Numbered from the stretch's first letter, positions 50,329-58,232 are shown. The stretch: DNA of 64,000 nt from Cupriavidus sp. EM10 (GCF_018729255.1 NZ_CP076062.1:186001-250000), one strand, 5' to 3'. Made by a program: numbers and translations. Notes: generated by a model from the letters alone, not told the origin.

Positions 50329-51063
50329 ATGAGCACAAGCCGGGCTACTCGCCGCGATCCTATGGCAGACGTCATGCCACTCGAGCTTCTGGAAGTGGCG
50401 CATCTGCTGATCAGTAGAGGTCAGAATGAACTCTATTGGGAAAGAGTTCCCCTTCCGAAGCGACCGGTTGGCCAGGTCCGCTACGAAGTGGCTCGCCAGG
50501 CAGCGACCTTTGTTGTGCCATTGGTAGGTCTAACCTGCGCCGCGCAGATCTACGGGGCAACTGGCTTGCTGCTTGGGCTGCCGCTTGCATGGCTAGGCGG
50601 CTACTTCTTGGATCTGCAACTCAAGTCTGCGATTGGGAAGAAGAAGATTCGTGATGACATGATTGACGCTGGCCGCTACAAGGCGGTGGGCTGGTTGGCC
50701 GCGCAGATGGGTATGCGCCCAGACGAGATCACACTGGCGACGATCCGGAAGATGAACAAGGATTACGTCATTGTTAAGGCGCGTATGGACCTGGAGTTGG
50801 CTCGCCGCGAGGAAGCCCGCAAGGTCGCTCACGTACGGCAGTCGCCGTCCTCCGATGATGTGCATCATGATTACACTCCGGGGGTAGTCGCTGCCGCCGG
50901 ATTGGGTGCAGCAACCGCCTACACGTCAGTCGACGACGATGACGACTACTATGATCGAGGCCAATCCAACTCGCCGGCCGTGAACCCTGCTAACGGGATG
51001 CCAATGATTGCTGGCACTCATGTCGACGTCAACGGCAACATGTTTGGAACCGACACGTTCTGA
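50329..51063 (+). CDS. Hypothetical membrane-associated protein
   Basis: A 244-residue protein starting MSTSRATRRDPMADVMPLEL. Two hydrophobic segments near residues 60-95 (ATFVVPLVGLTCAAQIYGAT, LLLGLPLAWLGGYFL) form a hairpin, followed by a helical soluble part and an Asp-rich tail (SVDDDDDYYDRG). It precedes the metallopeptidase pair in the same direction. Function unknown. Confidence 0.6.
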   Translation: MSTSRATRRDPMADVMPLELLEVAHLLISRGQNELYWERVPLPKRPVGQVRYEVARQAATFVVPLVGLTCAAQIYGATGLLLGLPLAWLGGYFLDLQLKSAIGKKKIRDDMIDAGRYKAVGWLAAQMGMRPDEITLATIRKMNKDYVIVKARMDLELARREEARKVAHVRQSPSSDDVHHDYTPGVVAAAGLGAATAYTSVDDDDDYYDRGQSNSPAVNPANGMPMIAGTHVDVNGNMFGTDTF

Positions 51064-51109
51064 TGCCGGGATATTTTGGACTTCGCGGAGCACGCAGCCC
51101 GCGGAGAAG

Positions 51110-51238
51110 ATGGCGCCCGAACTCGCCGCGCTCTACCCCTCGAAGTCCTGGCATCGCTGGTTCTCCACCGCCTCTGCCTTCCCCACTCTTTCGCTCCGCA
51201 TTCGCGCTATCGAGACGGGGCGCAAGGCATTGCTCTGA
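51110..51238 (+). CDS. Short protein resembling an M48 peptidase C-terminus
   Basis: A 42-residue frame starting MAPELAALYPSKSWHRWFST and containing PTLSLRIRAIETG, similar to the STHP-x-xxRIxxL ending of M48 peptidases. GGAGAAG is directly before the ATG. It lies upstream of the HEVAH protein at 51253 in another frame. It may be a remnant or a rearranged part of the same peptidase. Low confidence as an expressed gene. Confidence 0.35.
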   Translation: MAPELAALYPSKSWHRWFSTASAFPTLSLRIRAIETGRKALL

Positions 51239-51252
51239 GAACGATCGCGTTC

Positions 51253-51795
51253 ATGATTAATCTCATCAAACTACTGTTGCTGGCGACCACTGTTGTAGGT
51301 TCTGGCGTGTGGATTTGGCGTACCACCGACCCAGACCCTAAACGCTACAGGGCGAGTCTCAGCCCGCAGGAGATACAGACATCGTGGAAGCGCGCACCCT
51401 GGGTGATCTCGGAACTGGCGTGCTTGGCGAAGGCCGCGGGCCTGCGTAGCTCGCTTGCGTTCGGGATCGCAAACGCCGGCGCTCACTACTCCCCTTTTTG
51501 GCACCGCGTCTCCATTTCCCGAGCTTTTCTAGCGAGGTTATCGGATACCGATTTACGCCTGATCCTGGCGCATGAAGTCGCGCATGCAGCGCGTCGATTG
51601 CAAACCTTCAGTCGTTGCGGAGCGATAGAGGAAGAACTTGCGGCTGATCGCGCAGCTTTGCAAATGACGGGCAGCACTCCAGAGCAATGGGCTGAGGCCA
51701 TTCGCGCGTCGGTGATTGCCGAGCCCGGCATGGCGATCACGAATCAGCTTGCACTGCGCGCGGAGGTCCTTGGCATTCAATTGGAGGAACCATGA
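51253..51795 (+). CDS. M48-like membrane metallopeptidase
   Basis: A 180-residue protein with an N-terminal membrane segment (MINLIKLLLLATTVVGSGVW). The zinc motif HEVAH (107-111) is followed by IEEELAADRAALQ, whose Glu is the expected third ligand. DTDLRLILAHEVAHA is the usual M48 context. Compared with HtpX-type enzymes it is short. The first ATG with a sensible membrane segment is 51253. Coupled by an overlap to the 45-residue gene at 51792. Substrate unknown. Confidence 0.72.
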   Translation: MINLIKLLLLATTVVGSGVWIWRTTDPDPKRYRASLSPQEIQTSWKRAPWVISELACLAKAAGLRSSLAFGIANAGAHYSPFWHRVSISRAFLARLSDTDLRLILAHEVAHAARRLQTFSRCGAIEEELAADRAALQMTGSTPEQWAEAIRASVIAEPGMAITNQLALRAEVLGIQLEEP

Positions 51796-51929
51796 ACGAT
51801 CCGTTTGATCTGGAAGGCGAGCCGATGGGCGCTGGCGCCGACATCACGGCGACCCGCCGCGCGCAGTTCGCTCAGGCTAACGCCTCGCTGGCACTGGAAC
51901 CGGAGCACACATGCGTCGCCATAGCCTGA
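51792..51929 (+). CDS. Small hypothetical protein
   Basis: A 45-residue frame starting MNDPFDLEGEPMGAGADITA, with GGAGG before the ATG. The ATG overlaps the M48-like stop (ATGA) and its end overlaps the start of the M41-like gene by 19 bases. Placement between two peptidases suggests a linked role, such as adaptor or inhibitor, but nothing in the sequence proves it. Confidence 0.58.
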   Translation: MNDPFDLEGEPMGAGADITATRRAQFAQANASLALEPEHTCVAIA

Positions 51930-53080
51930 CCCTCACGCTGGCAAAGATCCTGTTCAAGGACGGGCCCGTGAAGTTCTTCCAGCTCATCTACATCCTCGGC
52001 CGTTCGAAGCTACGCCGGACTTATGATGCCCACACACGGCGCTTTCTCCAAGCCGGCCACGCAGCGCTATTCGCCGCGGGCGTGATAGTGCTGTGGCTCG
52101 CTGTGCGAGAGCCATCCCTGATCGATGCAAGGTCTACGGCCGGCCGGATCTTCTGCGGAGCGATCGGCATGGCTCTTACACTGAGCGGTGCGACGTGGTT
52201 TCTCATGCCGGCATTTCAACGAGCGACGCTGCTGGGGGAGGTGACGGCCGGCACGTTGTACGGGATGCTCCTCGCCGGTGTCACGTGGTTGGGTTGGGAG
52301 CGTGCGGCGGCGCTATACCAGGCCAATCCTGTAGCGTTAGTCGCTGGAGTACTCGTCGTCGCGGCACTTGTGCTGGCGTTTGCCCATCCTCTCTCGCTCC
52401 TACTGCGTTTCCGATTGTTGCGGCTGCGCACCAATCATTACGCGTTCGAGACCCCATACCACCAGATGCTCGCCTCGCGCCCAGCTAGGGGACAGTACAG
52501 GGGAGTGGCAATTCATGAGGCTGGCCATGCTCTGATGTACAGCTTGGGCGATCGGGTGCCGGAGGACGCGATCGCCTATATTGACTTCGACACCATCTCA
52601 CCGAATCTGGGGCAGGTTTCGCTGCCATCGCTGAAGGAGGGTGACATCAGCATGGCCATGCTGGAGTGGAAACTGTACACATACCTCGCAGGGATGGTGG
52701 CGGAGGTTTTGCGTGCAGGGACTCACGGCATGGGCGTGTCCGGAGACCTCGAAGGCTGGAGCGAGTTAGTTGGCCCATACCTCCTGTTGCGCAGCGATGT
52801 TGTGTACTTCGCCAATCCAAGTAACGAGCTGGAGATCGAGTCCAACAAGAGGGAGGTTGCAGCGTTGAAGAAACACATGCTGGCAGTGCTCACGCGCTTT
52901 ATGCGGGCGAACTGGCATGTCGTCGAGCGGATCGCTGACTGCCTTGAGGAGGTGGACTGCCTTGATCACCAGCAGTTGGCCGGCCTGATTACTGGCGTGG
53001 TGCGCACGGGCGGGCTGCCGACGCCAGTTTGGCCAGAGCACATGGGTGGCACGCCACTGCGCCAGGTCCCGGGCGCTTGA
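51911..53080 (+). CDS. Membrane M41-like metallopeptidase without an AAA domain
   Basis: A 389-residue protein. About three transmembrane segments lie in the first 170 residues (AALFAAGVIVLWLAV, MALTLSGATWFLMPA, ALVAGVLVVAALVLAF). The soluble part has AIHEAGHALMYSLGD with HEAGH at 202-206 and LAGMVAEVL plus SGDLEGWSEL, matching the FtsH protease pattern HEAGH ... GGxAAE ... SNDL, where the last Asp is the third zinc ligand. The AAA ATPase that feeds substrates to FtsH is absent. It is followed by a terminator. It follows an M48-like peptidase in the same unit. Confidence 0.8.
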   Translation: MRRHSLTLTLAKILFKDGPVKFFQLIYILGRSKLRRTYDAHTRRFLQAGHAALFAAGVIVLWLAVREPSLIDARSTAGRIFCGAIGMALTLSGATWFLMPAFQRATLLGEVTAGTLYGMLLAGVTWLGWERAAALYQANPVALVAGVLVVAALVLAFAHPLSLLLRFRLLRLRTNHYAFETPYHQMLASRPARGQYRGVAIHEAGHALMYSLGDRVPEDAIAYIDFDTISPNLGQVSLPSLKEGDISMAMLEWKLYTYLAGMVAEVLRAGTHGMGVSGDLEGWSELVGPYLLLRSDVVYFANPSNELEIESNKREVAALKKHMLAVLTRFMRANWHVVERIADCLEEVDCLDHQQLAGLITGVVRTGGLPTPVWPEHMGGTPLRQVPGA

Positions 53081-53094
53081 CGCCGGGCATAAAA

Positions 53095-53125
53095 AAACCG
53101 CCGACGCATAGCGCCGGCGGTTTCT
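53095..53125. terminator. Bidirectional terminator
   Basis: AACCGCCGACGC pairs with GCGCCGGCGGTT; T-rich on the plus side and a run of A on the other, serving the convergent 51911 and 53145 genes. Confidence 0.85.
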
Positions 53126-53144
53126 GTGGGTTAGAAATCAGTCG

Positions 53145-53324
53145 TTAAGAACGCTGTTTCCGAAAGCCATGCAGGGAGTCCTGCCTTTCCTTGTTCTGTT
53201 CGGTCGGTGTGCGGCGAGCTTCTTTGCGCACTGCCTGGATAGCACCGACAAGTGGTGCGAAGAACAGACGCGGGGCTTCCCGAGCTGCGGTAACGAACTC
53301 CGAGCGAAAGCTGGTCTTGATCAT
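53145..53324 (-). CDS. Small basic protein
   Basis: A 59-residue protein starting MIKTSFRSEFVTAAREAPRL, with a short hydrophobic patch (FFAPLVGAI) and a basic end (HGFRKQRS). Its ATG overlaps the upstream stop (ATGA). Too short for routine gene calling but consistent with the two-gene minus unit 53593-53145. Confidence 0.58.
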   Translation of the reverse strand: MIKTSFRSEFVTAAREAPRLFFAPLVGAIQAVRKEARRTPTEQNKERQDSLHGFRKQRS

Positions 53325-53593
53325 TCGAGCATCTCCCTGACGGCCCGGTATCCAGTGATGCCGAGGTACACCAAGTATAACACCGCGTCAACGACGGTGA
53401 TCGTGTGCTCGAGGAACGAGATCACCTGGAGGGTGAAGGTTGGAATTCCGACCGTTTCCAGGAACCGGATCAGCAAAGACAAGCCGACAGCGACGCTACC
53501 GATGATTAAGAAGATCAACGTGCCGACGACAGTATGTGCTGCGAAGTGCGCAACGGGCGCCCACCAGGCTTTGTGATGTTTCGTTTCAGTCAT
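53321..53593 (-). CDS. Small membrane protein
   Basis: A 90-residue protein starting MTETKHHKAWWAPVAHFAAH, with AGGAGA before the ATG. Two transmembrane segments (VVGTLIFLIIGSVAVGLSLL and ITVVDAVLYLVYLGITGY). It heads a two-gene unit with 53145. Function unknown. Confidence 0.65.
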   Translation of the reverse strand: MTETKHHKAWWAPVAHFAAHTVVGTLIFLIIGSVAVGLSLLIRFLETVGIPTFTLQVISFLEHTITVVDAVLYLVYLGITGYRAVREMLE

Positions 53594-53754
53594 GTTTCTC
53601 CTGTGTTGAGTTAAGCACCTGGGAACCCCAGGGCTCCAAGCCTCCTTGCATAGACCTGGCAACACAGGAATGCGCAACGCATGGGGATAAGTTGGGGTGG
53701 TGTCTTATTGGACGTCGTCGGCAGGCCGAGAGACAGAAGACCATTCAGTAGAAC

Positions 53755-53865
53755 GTGAGCGTCACCGCCGACGAGTTGCTGGAGGGTTTGAACCCGGTCG
53801 ACGCGGACCCGCGCTCGGCCCGCAGCGGCTGCCGGCCACCTTCGCACGATTTGCGGGCATCTTGA
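53755..53865 (+). pseudogene. Fragment duplicated from the 3' end of the 59004-59633 gene
   Basis: The frame reads VSVTADELLEGLNPVDADPR, against LSITANELLQGLNPVDADPL at the end of the 59004-59633 product. DNA identity is high through GGGTTTGAACCCGGTCGACG. No upstream part of the gene is present; a TAG lies two codons before. It is therefore a truncated copy. Confidence 0.7.
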
Positions 53866-53904
53866 CAAATAGCACCAAATCGAACAAGATGCATAACATG
53901 TATG
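53862..53904 (+). promoter_or_regulatory. Promoter with operator-like element, copy of 58893-58935
   Basis: TTGACA (53862-53867), 17 bases, CAAGAT (53885-53890), then CATAACATGTATG (53892-53904). The order matches the promoter of the 58680-58870 gene, of which this is a duplicated copy. It may now drive the 54026 gene. Confidence 0.65.
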
Positions 53905-53918
53905 TATATGCGCGGAGT

Positions 53919-53999
53919 ATAGCAATAGCGATTCAGGCGGCGGCCGTGCAAGCAATCATTGATGGCGAGTTGTGCGGAGTGCGAAGACAATGTTGGTAG
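53919..53999 (+). pseudogene. Fragment duplicated from the 5' end of the 58680-58870 gene
   Basis: The frame reads IAIAIQAAAVQAIIDGEL against MAMAAAAVQANIDDEF. DNA shows GTGCAAGCAA-CATTGATG-CGAGTT in both. The start codon has become ATA and the frame ends at 53999. A decayed copy. Confidence 0.68.
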
Positions 54000-54025
54000 A
54001 CAGATCATTCACGAGGTAGCACTAG

Positions 54026-54499
54026 ATGACAGGACCTTACCCGGCCGATCGCCGGCCCAATGCCACAACAATTCTGACCCATTGGGAGACGCTGCATCAC
54101 CAGAACTCCGTGCCCGTGACGCGCCATCAAGAGGCGATCACCATGGCGCTGGATATCGCTGGGAATGTCGATGATCCGGAACTCCTGCCAGGAATGCTGA
54201 TGATGCTGCTCTCAGAGGTCCCGGCCGAGCCGCTGCTGGGTGCCAAGCCGCAGCAAATTGGGTCGGTGCTGGGTCTGACGAGCCTGGGATATTTGCTCAG
54301 TCGACAGGACCATGCGGAAACGTTGCGGCGCATGTTGAGCGCAGGCGATGGGGTGGTCCTCCTCCGGATTACCGGTGATCTCGACCGGCATCATGCGAAT
54401 GTCGAGATCTTCGAAGATTGGGAGGGCTATCAGCGATTCTTGGTGCCAATCCTGCGCCGCGGAAAGCTTCAGAAGGGCGACGGGAGTACGCTGCTTTAA
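54026..54499 (+). CDS. Hypothetical protein
   Basis: A 157-residue alpha/beta protein starting MTGPYPADRRPNATTILTHW, with GAGG before the ATG. It has Leu-rich helices in the middle and ends NVEIFEDWEGYQRFLVPILR. The upstream duplicated promoter with the operator-like element may control it. Function unknown. Confidence 0.65.
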   Translation: MTGPYPADRRPNATTILTHWETLHHQNSVPVTRHQEAITMALDIAGNVDDPELLPGMLMMLLSEVPAEPLLGAKPQQIGSVLGLTSLGYLLSRQDHAETLRRMLSAGDGVVLLRITGDLDRHHANVEIFEDWEGYQRFLVPILRRGKLQKGDGSTLL

Positions 54500-54545
54500 C
54501 TGCATCGCGTCATCGACGCCAAGCGCGGAGCATAGGAAAAGTACG

Positions 54546-54971
54546 ATGAAGACGATCGTTGTTGCGGCACTTCTCTCCGGCATGGTGCTGACCGGATGCG
54601 AGGAGGTTGAGAAAATCGGGTCGATTGTCAGTGGAGAGCCAATGACGATCGCGTTTGCGCCTGGCTTCCAGATCGCAGTTGAAGGGAAGCCTGTAGCGGT
54701 ATCAGGATTCGACCCTTGCCCGAAGCGAGACCGCGCCATGACGAAGGTGTTCGGACCAGCTCCGACCGACGGCGCGAAAGAATGCATCGTTGTCCGTCCT
54801 TTCACTCAGTCGGTCAAGGTCCGACTGAGCGCCCGAACGGACGAAGTATGGATTGTCCTCCGAGACACGGTGCATCCAGATCGTATGTCTTTGCGACGCC
54901 CCGATGGGTCGCTGGTCGAATCGTTCGCGGCCTACATGAAGAATGCGGCCACGGTCGACAAGGCGAGCTAA
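54546..54971 (+). CDS. Predicted lipoprotein
   Basis: A 141-residue protein with signal MKTIVVAALLSGMVLTGCEE; lipobox LTGC with Cys 18. AGGAAA precedes the ATG at 54546. The mature domain is beta-rich with FDPCPKRDRAM and KECIVVRPF, possibly one disulfide. Function unknown. Confidence 0.7.
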   Translation: MKTIVVAALLSGMVLTGCEEVEKIGSIVSGEPMTIAFAPGFQIAVEGKPVAVSGFDPCPKRDRAMTKVFGPAPTDGAKECIVVRPFTQSVKVRLSARTDEVWIVLRDTVHPDRMSLRRPDGSLVESFAAYMKNAATVDKAS

Positions 54972-54988
54972 CTGCACCGGACAACGAC

Positions 54989-55344
54989 GTGGATCTGATT
55001 GAGCCAAAATCCGCCCCGTGTGCGACGCACTGAACAGCATCGTGGGTGTTCGTACACTCTGGTCGTGTGAGGGGCACGCCTTTCGGCCATCCCGTCCCTA
55101 TGTCGTATTCGAGGCGTCTGAATCGTTCGCGCTGCAGGTCCATCGGTTGATCGGTGATGGACACGCCGGCGGCAGGTTGACCTACTGGTGGAACATGACA
55201 GCAAACTTTGGGGAGAACGCGCAGCTTCAGTGGCTCATCGAGGCGGCGTCCATCCCGAGGTGGCACTACTTGCCAATAGTCCGGCACAGAATCGACACGG
55301 AATTGCTCACGTTTGCGGCACTGATCAACGACGCTTGGGCATAG
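54989..55344 (+). CDS. Hypothetical protein, one frameshift near its start
   Basis: A GTG at 54989 opens VDLIEPKSAP; adding one C to the C4 run at 55014-55017 continues it as VCDALNSIVGVRTLWSCEGH for a total of about 118 residues. As written, only a GTG at 55018 is usable. The SCEGH and RPYVVFEASE segments resemble small phage proteins that carry a conserved Cys-His, but no named family is assigned. Confidence 0.58.
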
Positions 55345-55355
55345 AAATCGCAACC

Positions 55356-55973
55356 ATGACTGCCACAATCGAAACACTGCTTGCCGCTGTGGGCAAAGCG
55401 GTCAGCGGGATCAAGGCCAAGCATCCTGAACCTGATGTGGGCGGAGGCGTTCCGAACGCGCAGATAGTAGAGCTCCATGAACGCCAGGTCGCCGCTTGGC
55501 GTGCGCAGGCAGCGGAAGCCAGCCTGCTGGCACAGCACAAGTCAGAGTCAGGTGAGTCTGAGCTGGCGCTCGTACTATCGGAATGGAGCGAGCGGACGAT
55601 GCGCGCAGCCGATGAGAGAGCTAGATATCTCACGTCTGCAGAGTATCAAGAATGGCTCGCGGGCCGGCAGGAGTGGTTGGCGGAGGCCACCGTTGACACG
55701 GTCGCATCCGACAATAGCAAACGGGCGTGCGCGCTCGGCAAGGGTGTACGCGTCGTGATCGCTGAGGACATTGATAGGCGGTTCTGGCGCTATCGGTCAG
55801 GCCAGACCGGTACGGTCAGGTATGTGCTCGATGATGGCGGCGTGGAAGTACTGCTCGACGGCTACAAACGCGAAAAGCTATCCAACTGGTGGCGTCGCAT
55901 CTGGCGAGGCGAAGGCGCCAACCTGGTCCCTTGGCACGGCGTGTTCAAGGCCTCGGAATTGCGAGTCATTTGA
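55356..55973 (+). CDS. Hypothetical protein
   Basis: A 205-residue protein starting MTATIETLLAAVGKAVSGIK. The first half is helical. The second half holds GKGVRVVIAEDIDRRFWRYR and GQTGTVRYVLDDGGVEVLLD, an SH3-like or KOW-type beta unit. Ribosome site weak. Function unknown. Confidence 0.6.
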   Translation: MTATIETLLAAVGKAVSGIKAKHPEPDVGGGVPNAQIVELHERQVAAWRAQAAEASLLAQHKSESGESELALVLSEWSERTMRAADERARYLTSAEYQEWLAGRQEWLAEATVDTVASDNSKRACALGKGVRVVIAEDIDRRFWRYRSGQTGTVRYVLDDGGVEVLLDGYKREKLSNWWRRIWRGEGANLVPWHGVFKASELRVI

Positions 55974-55990
55974 ACCACAGGAGCCGCAGG

Positions 55991-56206
55991 GTGAGTACCA
56001 AGGTTTGGAACGTGATGTACGTGCTGGGAAATACTGGCCGCATTGTTGGCGATGCGGGAAATCCTTAGGCCCGCCAGTCCGCGCTTCACGTAGCCGCAGT
56101 CGTCGACAAGAACGGTTGGCGAGTCTGGGTGGAGCACCACAAGACCGGCAAGCGCCTTTTCGAGAGCGATCGCGAGAAGGCGCACAGGGAAGCCGGCCCT
56201 GTGTAG
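55991..56206 (+). CDS. Small hypothetical protein with an in-frame TAG
   Basis: The frame runs from a GTG at 55991 (STKVWNVMYVLGNTGRIVG) to a TAG at 56204-56206, 72 codons, but contains a TAG at 56066-56068. Both sides look coding: GDAGNP, stop, ARQSALHVAAVVDKNGWRVW. No frame change is needed, so it is either a point error, a true nonsense mutation, or an amber that is read through. Neighbouring genes are intact. No family recognised. Confidence 0.5.
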
Positions 56207-56217
56207 AGGAAATGGCT

Positions 56218-56460
56218 ATGAGTCTGTTTGACGAAGCGAGGCGTTGGCGCCAACAGTGGGGCTACGTTGGCCGGGGCGGCGTGGTAGTGGTGTTTGAGGG
56301 CAAGGCGCAGGGGTGGGTGAACAAACTTCGGAACCCTGAACGTTGGCAGCCTGGCTGCGTGGCGTTCGATGAACAGGGCCGGAGCTGGACAACCATCGCT
56401 GGCAATGAACGAGACGGGGCGCTGATGTGGTTGCCCAATGACCCGATCAAGGAAGAGTGA
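56218..56460 (+). CDS. Small hypothetical protein
   Basis: An 80-residue protein starting MSLFDEARRWRQQWGYVGRG, with AGGA upstream of the ATG at 56218 (an ATG two codons earlier is possible). Strand-rich and Trp-rich (KLRNPERWQPGCVAFDEQG). The stop overlaps the next GTG start (GTGA). Function unknown. Confidence 0.62.
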   Translation: MSLFDEARRWRQQWGYVGRGGVVVVFEGKAQGWVNKLRNPERWQPGCVAFDEQGRSWTTIAGNERDGALMWLPNDPIKEE

Positions 56461-56681
56461 GCACGATCCTTACTGAAGCAGAGCGAGTCGCGATTCGCGG
56501 CTTGGCGTCAGGCGACAAGACACAACTCGAGGCCGCGCAGGGCGCCTTTAATCGGGCCGCACGGCAACACGGCGTGGACTCCTGCGTAGAGCTCCAATTC
56601 ATGGCTGAAGTGCTTGCGCCGGTTCCGGATCTGCTACTGCGCTCACAGTATCGCGCGGCCGTACTGAAGCAAGCGATTTGA
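56457..56681 (+). CDS. Small hypothetical helical protein
   Basis: A 74-residue protein with a GTG start at 56457 overlapping the upstream stop (GTGA). Starts VSTILTEAERVAIRGLASGD; helical throughout. Function unknown. Confidence 0.6.
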   Translation: MSTILTEAERVAIRGLASGDKTQLEAAQGAFNRAARQHGVDSCVELQFMAEVLAPVPDLLLRSQYRAAVLKQAI

Positions 56682-56696
56682 TTGGAAATGGACCAA

Positions 56697-57086
56697 ATGA
56701 GCGTAGCAAAGAGCGTTGCATCACTACTTGTCCTCTCGGCTGTCACAGGCTGCGCAATGACGCAACAGGAATTGGCGCTCGAACCGCCAAATGCAAAATT
56801 TGTCGTTGCTGCAGAGTTCGGATGTCTCTATGAAAAGGGCGCCGAAAGAGCTGCTTCCAGCTTGGGCATGAGCGAACCGAAGATGAGCGGCTACATTAGC
56901 TCCAAAGGCGGCTACGCATGGTTCCGACAACCGCTGACCTTGATCATGCTGCGTTCCAAAGGCGCCGGCAGCACTGAGATCACGCGACAGCAACACGGAA
57001 GCGCGGCGGTCCTAGGCCAAGGCGAAGACATGCTTGCTTACTTGAAATCGAATCCATGTGCGGTCGATCCCCAGAGCCCAGAGTAG
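56697..57086 (+). CDS. Predicted lipoprotein
   Basis: A 129-residue protein with signal MSVAKSVASLLVLSAVTGCA; lipobox AVTGC, Cys 19. Two more Cys residues (EFGCLYEKGA and SNPCAVDP) may bridge. An ATG three codons upstream (56688) is possible. Last of the 54026-57086 train. Function unknown. Confidence 0.65.
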   Translation: MSVAKSVASLLVLSAVTGCAMTQQELALEPPNAKFVVAAEFGCLYEKGAERAASSLGMSEPKMSGYISSKGGYAWFRQPLTLIMLRSKGAGSTEITRQQHGSAAVLGQGEDMLAYLKSNPCAVDPQSPE

Positions 57087-57117
57087 CTACACCAGCGAAG
57101 AGGAATAGCCATTCGAT

Positions 57118-57321
57118 TCACTGGCCGCGTCCGCTGGGGCACAGATCGCTACCACTGATGACTGTAGCTTCCCCACCAACCGCGAGCCGCGTCCCCGGTG
57201 GAATCACCGTGGTGTAGCCGGGCGACCCGATTGCCTTGTATGCTCCCGCGCCGATGTCCTCCAAGATACCTGCGTGAGACACCCCTGCCAAACTGAGGGC
57301 GGCACCGACCAGCAGCGTCAA
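57118..57321 (-). CDS. Small secreted protein
   Basis: A 67-residue frame from a TTG at 57321: TLLVGAALSLAGVSHAG looks like the core of a signal peptide with cleavage after SHA. The mature part is short (ILEDIGAGAYKAIGSPGYTT). Upstream residues in the same frame (KRRTLKT) would improve the signal but have no start codon. It follows the 57327 gene directly. Function unknown. Confidence 0.45.
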   Translation of the reverse strand: MTLLVGAALSLAGVSHAGILEDIGAGAYKAIGSPGYTTVIPPGTRLAVGGEATVISGSDLCPSGRGQ

Positions 57322-57326
57322 GGTTT

Positions 57327-57650
57327 TCAGAGTTCGCCTCTTCGTCGTTCAATCTTCCCGTTCAGGTGTGTTTCCGAATGGATCGCGCCATCGCACTCAC
57401 CTTGTGGGCGGCCCGCGAAGCACTGGGATTGCCCGAACAGCGGGGCAATGATCAACGGCCCTGCCACGAAGAAAACATTGAGCATGATGAAATCCATCAG
57501 GAAAGCCTTCCCGAACCCGGCTCGGGCCTCTTCCGATAGAGCAGGGAGATTCCAGAAGGCAAGGCCCACCCCGCTCTTGATGCACGCCAGCACGAAAGCC
57601 GCGAGCATGACACATAGCATCAGGGCACCGATCATTTCCCTGCGTTTCAT
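57327..57650 (-). CDS. Small two-pass membrane protein
   Basis: A 107-residue protein starting MKRREMIGALMLCVMLAAFV, with AGGAG before the ATG. Two transmembrane segments (about 7-25 and 52-72) with a Cys-containing soluble end (GQSQCFAGRPQGECDGA). Part of the minus-strand run 58870-57118. Function unknown. Confidence 0.62.
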   Translation of the reverse strand: MKRREMIGALMLCVMLAAFVLACIKSGVGLAFWNLPALSEEARAGFGKAFLMDFIMLNVFFVAGPLIIAPLFGQSQCFAGRPQGECDGAIHSETHLNGKIERRRGEL

Positions 57651-57715
57651 CCTTACTCCTGTACCTGTTACTTTTGACTGGGGCGGCGAGGAGATCGCGC
57701 CTGGCGCCTTTCCGA

Positions 57716-57942
57716 TTAGTTCTTGCCAAAGATCCGGCGAACGCAGACAAGCAGCGGAATTCCGGTGAGAAGCAGCGCGAATCCAACGATGACGGGATGC
57801 GCCTGCGATGTTTCAAAAACCACGATGCGACGCCGGACTTCGCCATCAAGTACGGGACACCCAGCAACACGGACACCAACGCAACAACGGCGAATATTCC
57901 AGGCATAAGGTGAGCCAGTAAGTCTTTGGTAGTCTTGTTCAC
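57716..57942 (-). CDS. Small two-pass membrane protein, one frameshift
   Basis: From a GTG at 57942 with GGAG upstream: NKTTKDLLAHLMPGIFAVVA, then VSVLLGVPYLMAKSGVASWF. Adding one base to the A5/T5 run at 57815-57819 continues as FETSQAHPVIVGFALLLTGI and ends VRRIFGKN at 57716, giving 75 residues with two transmembrane segments. As written the frame runs on into unrelated sequence. Confidence 0.58.
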
Positions 57943-58019
57943 TGCATAAACTCCACCGGCTACCGGCCGATCATCACGGGGTGCTCGTGCGCCATATCTT
58001 TTTCGATTGTCTAGCCGCC

Positions 58020-58232
58020 CTAGATGGTGCCCTTCTTGTAAGCATCGATTTCGACGTGATAGGTCGAATCTTGGCCGAACCGATCGAGGTAGGCCAGCGG
58101 GAGTACACCTCTTTTGACCATCTCCACGGGAGACGGAACATCCTTGCCGGGGCCCGTGCCGATGAACTTCGTGATGTGCTCCAGATCTGCAGCCGGAAGA
58201 GTGACAGCGTTCGTGGGCTCGGTGTGGGTCAT
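58020..58232 (-). CDS. Small hypothetical protein
   Basis: A 70-residue protein starting MTHTEPTNAVTLPAADLEHI, with AAGGA before the ATG. Its start region overlaps the end of the upstream membrane gene. Soluble, mixed composition (YLDRFGQDSTYHVEIDAYKK). Function unknown. Confidence 0.6.
   Translation of the reverse strand: MTHTEPTNAVTLPAADLEHITKFIGTGPGKDVPSPVEMVKRGVLPLAYLDRFGQDSTYHVEIDAYKKGTI

Noticed and set aside
51110..51795. Reading the M48-like start and the 42-residue upstream frame as one gene
   Set aside because: They are in different frames and in the wrong order for a normal M48 protein, so they are listed separately.
53697..53999. A 100-codon plus-strand frame
   Set aside because: It crosses the duplicated gene fragments in other frames and has no ribosome site; the duplication explains the sequence better.
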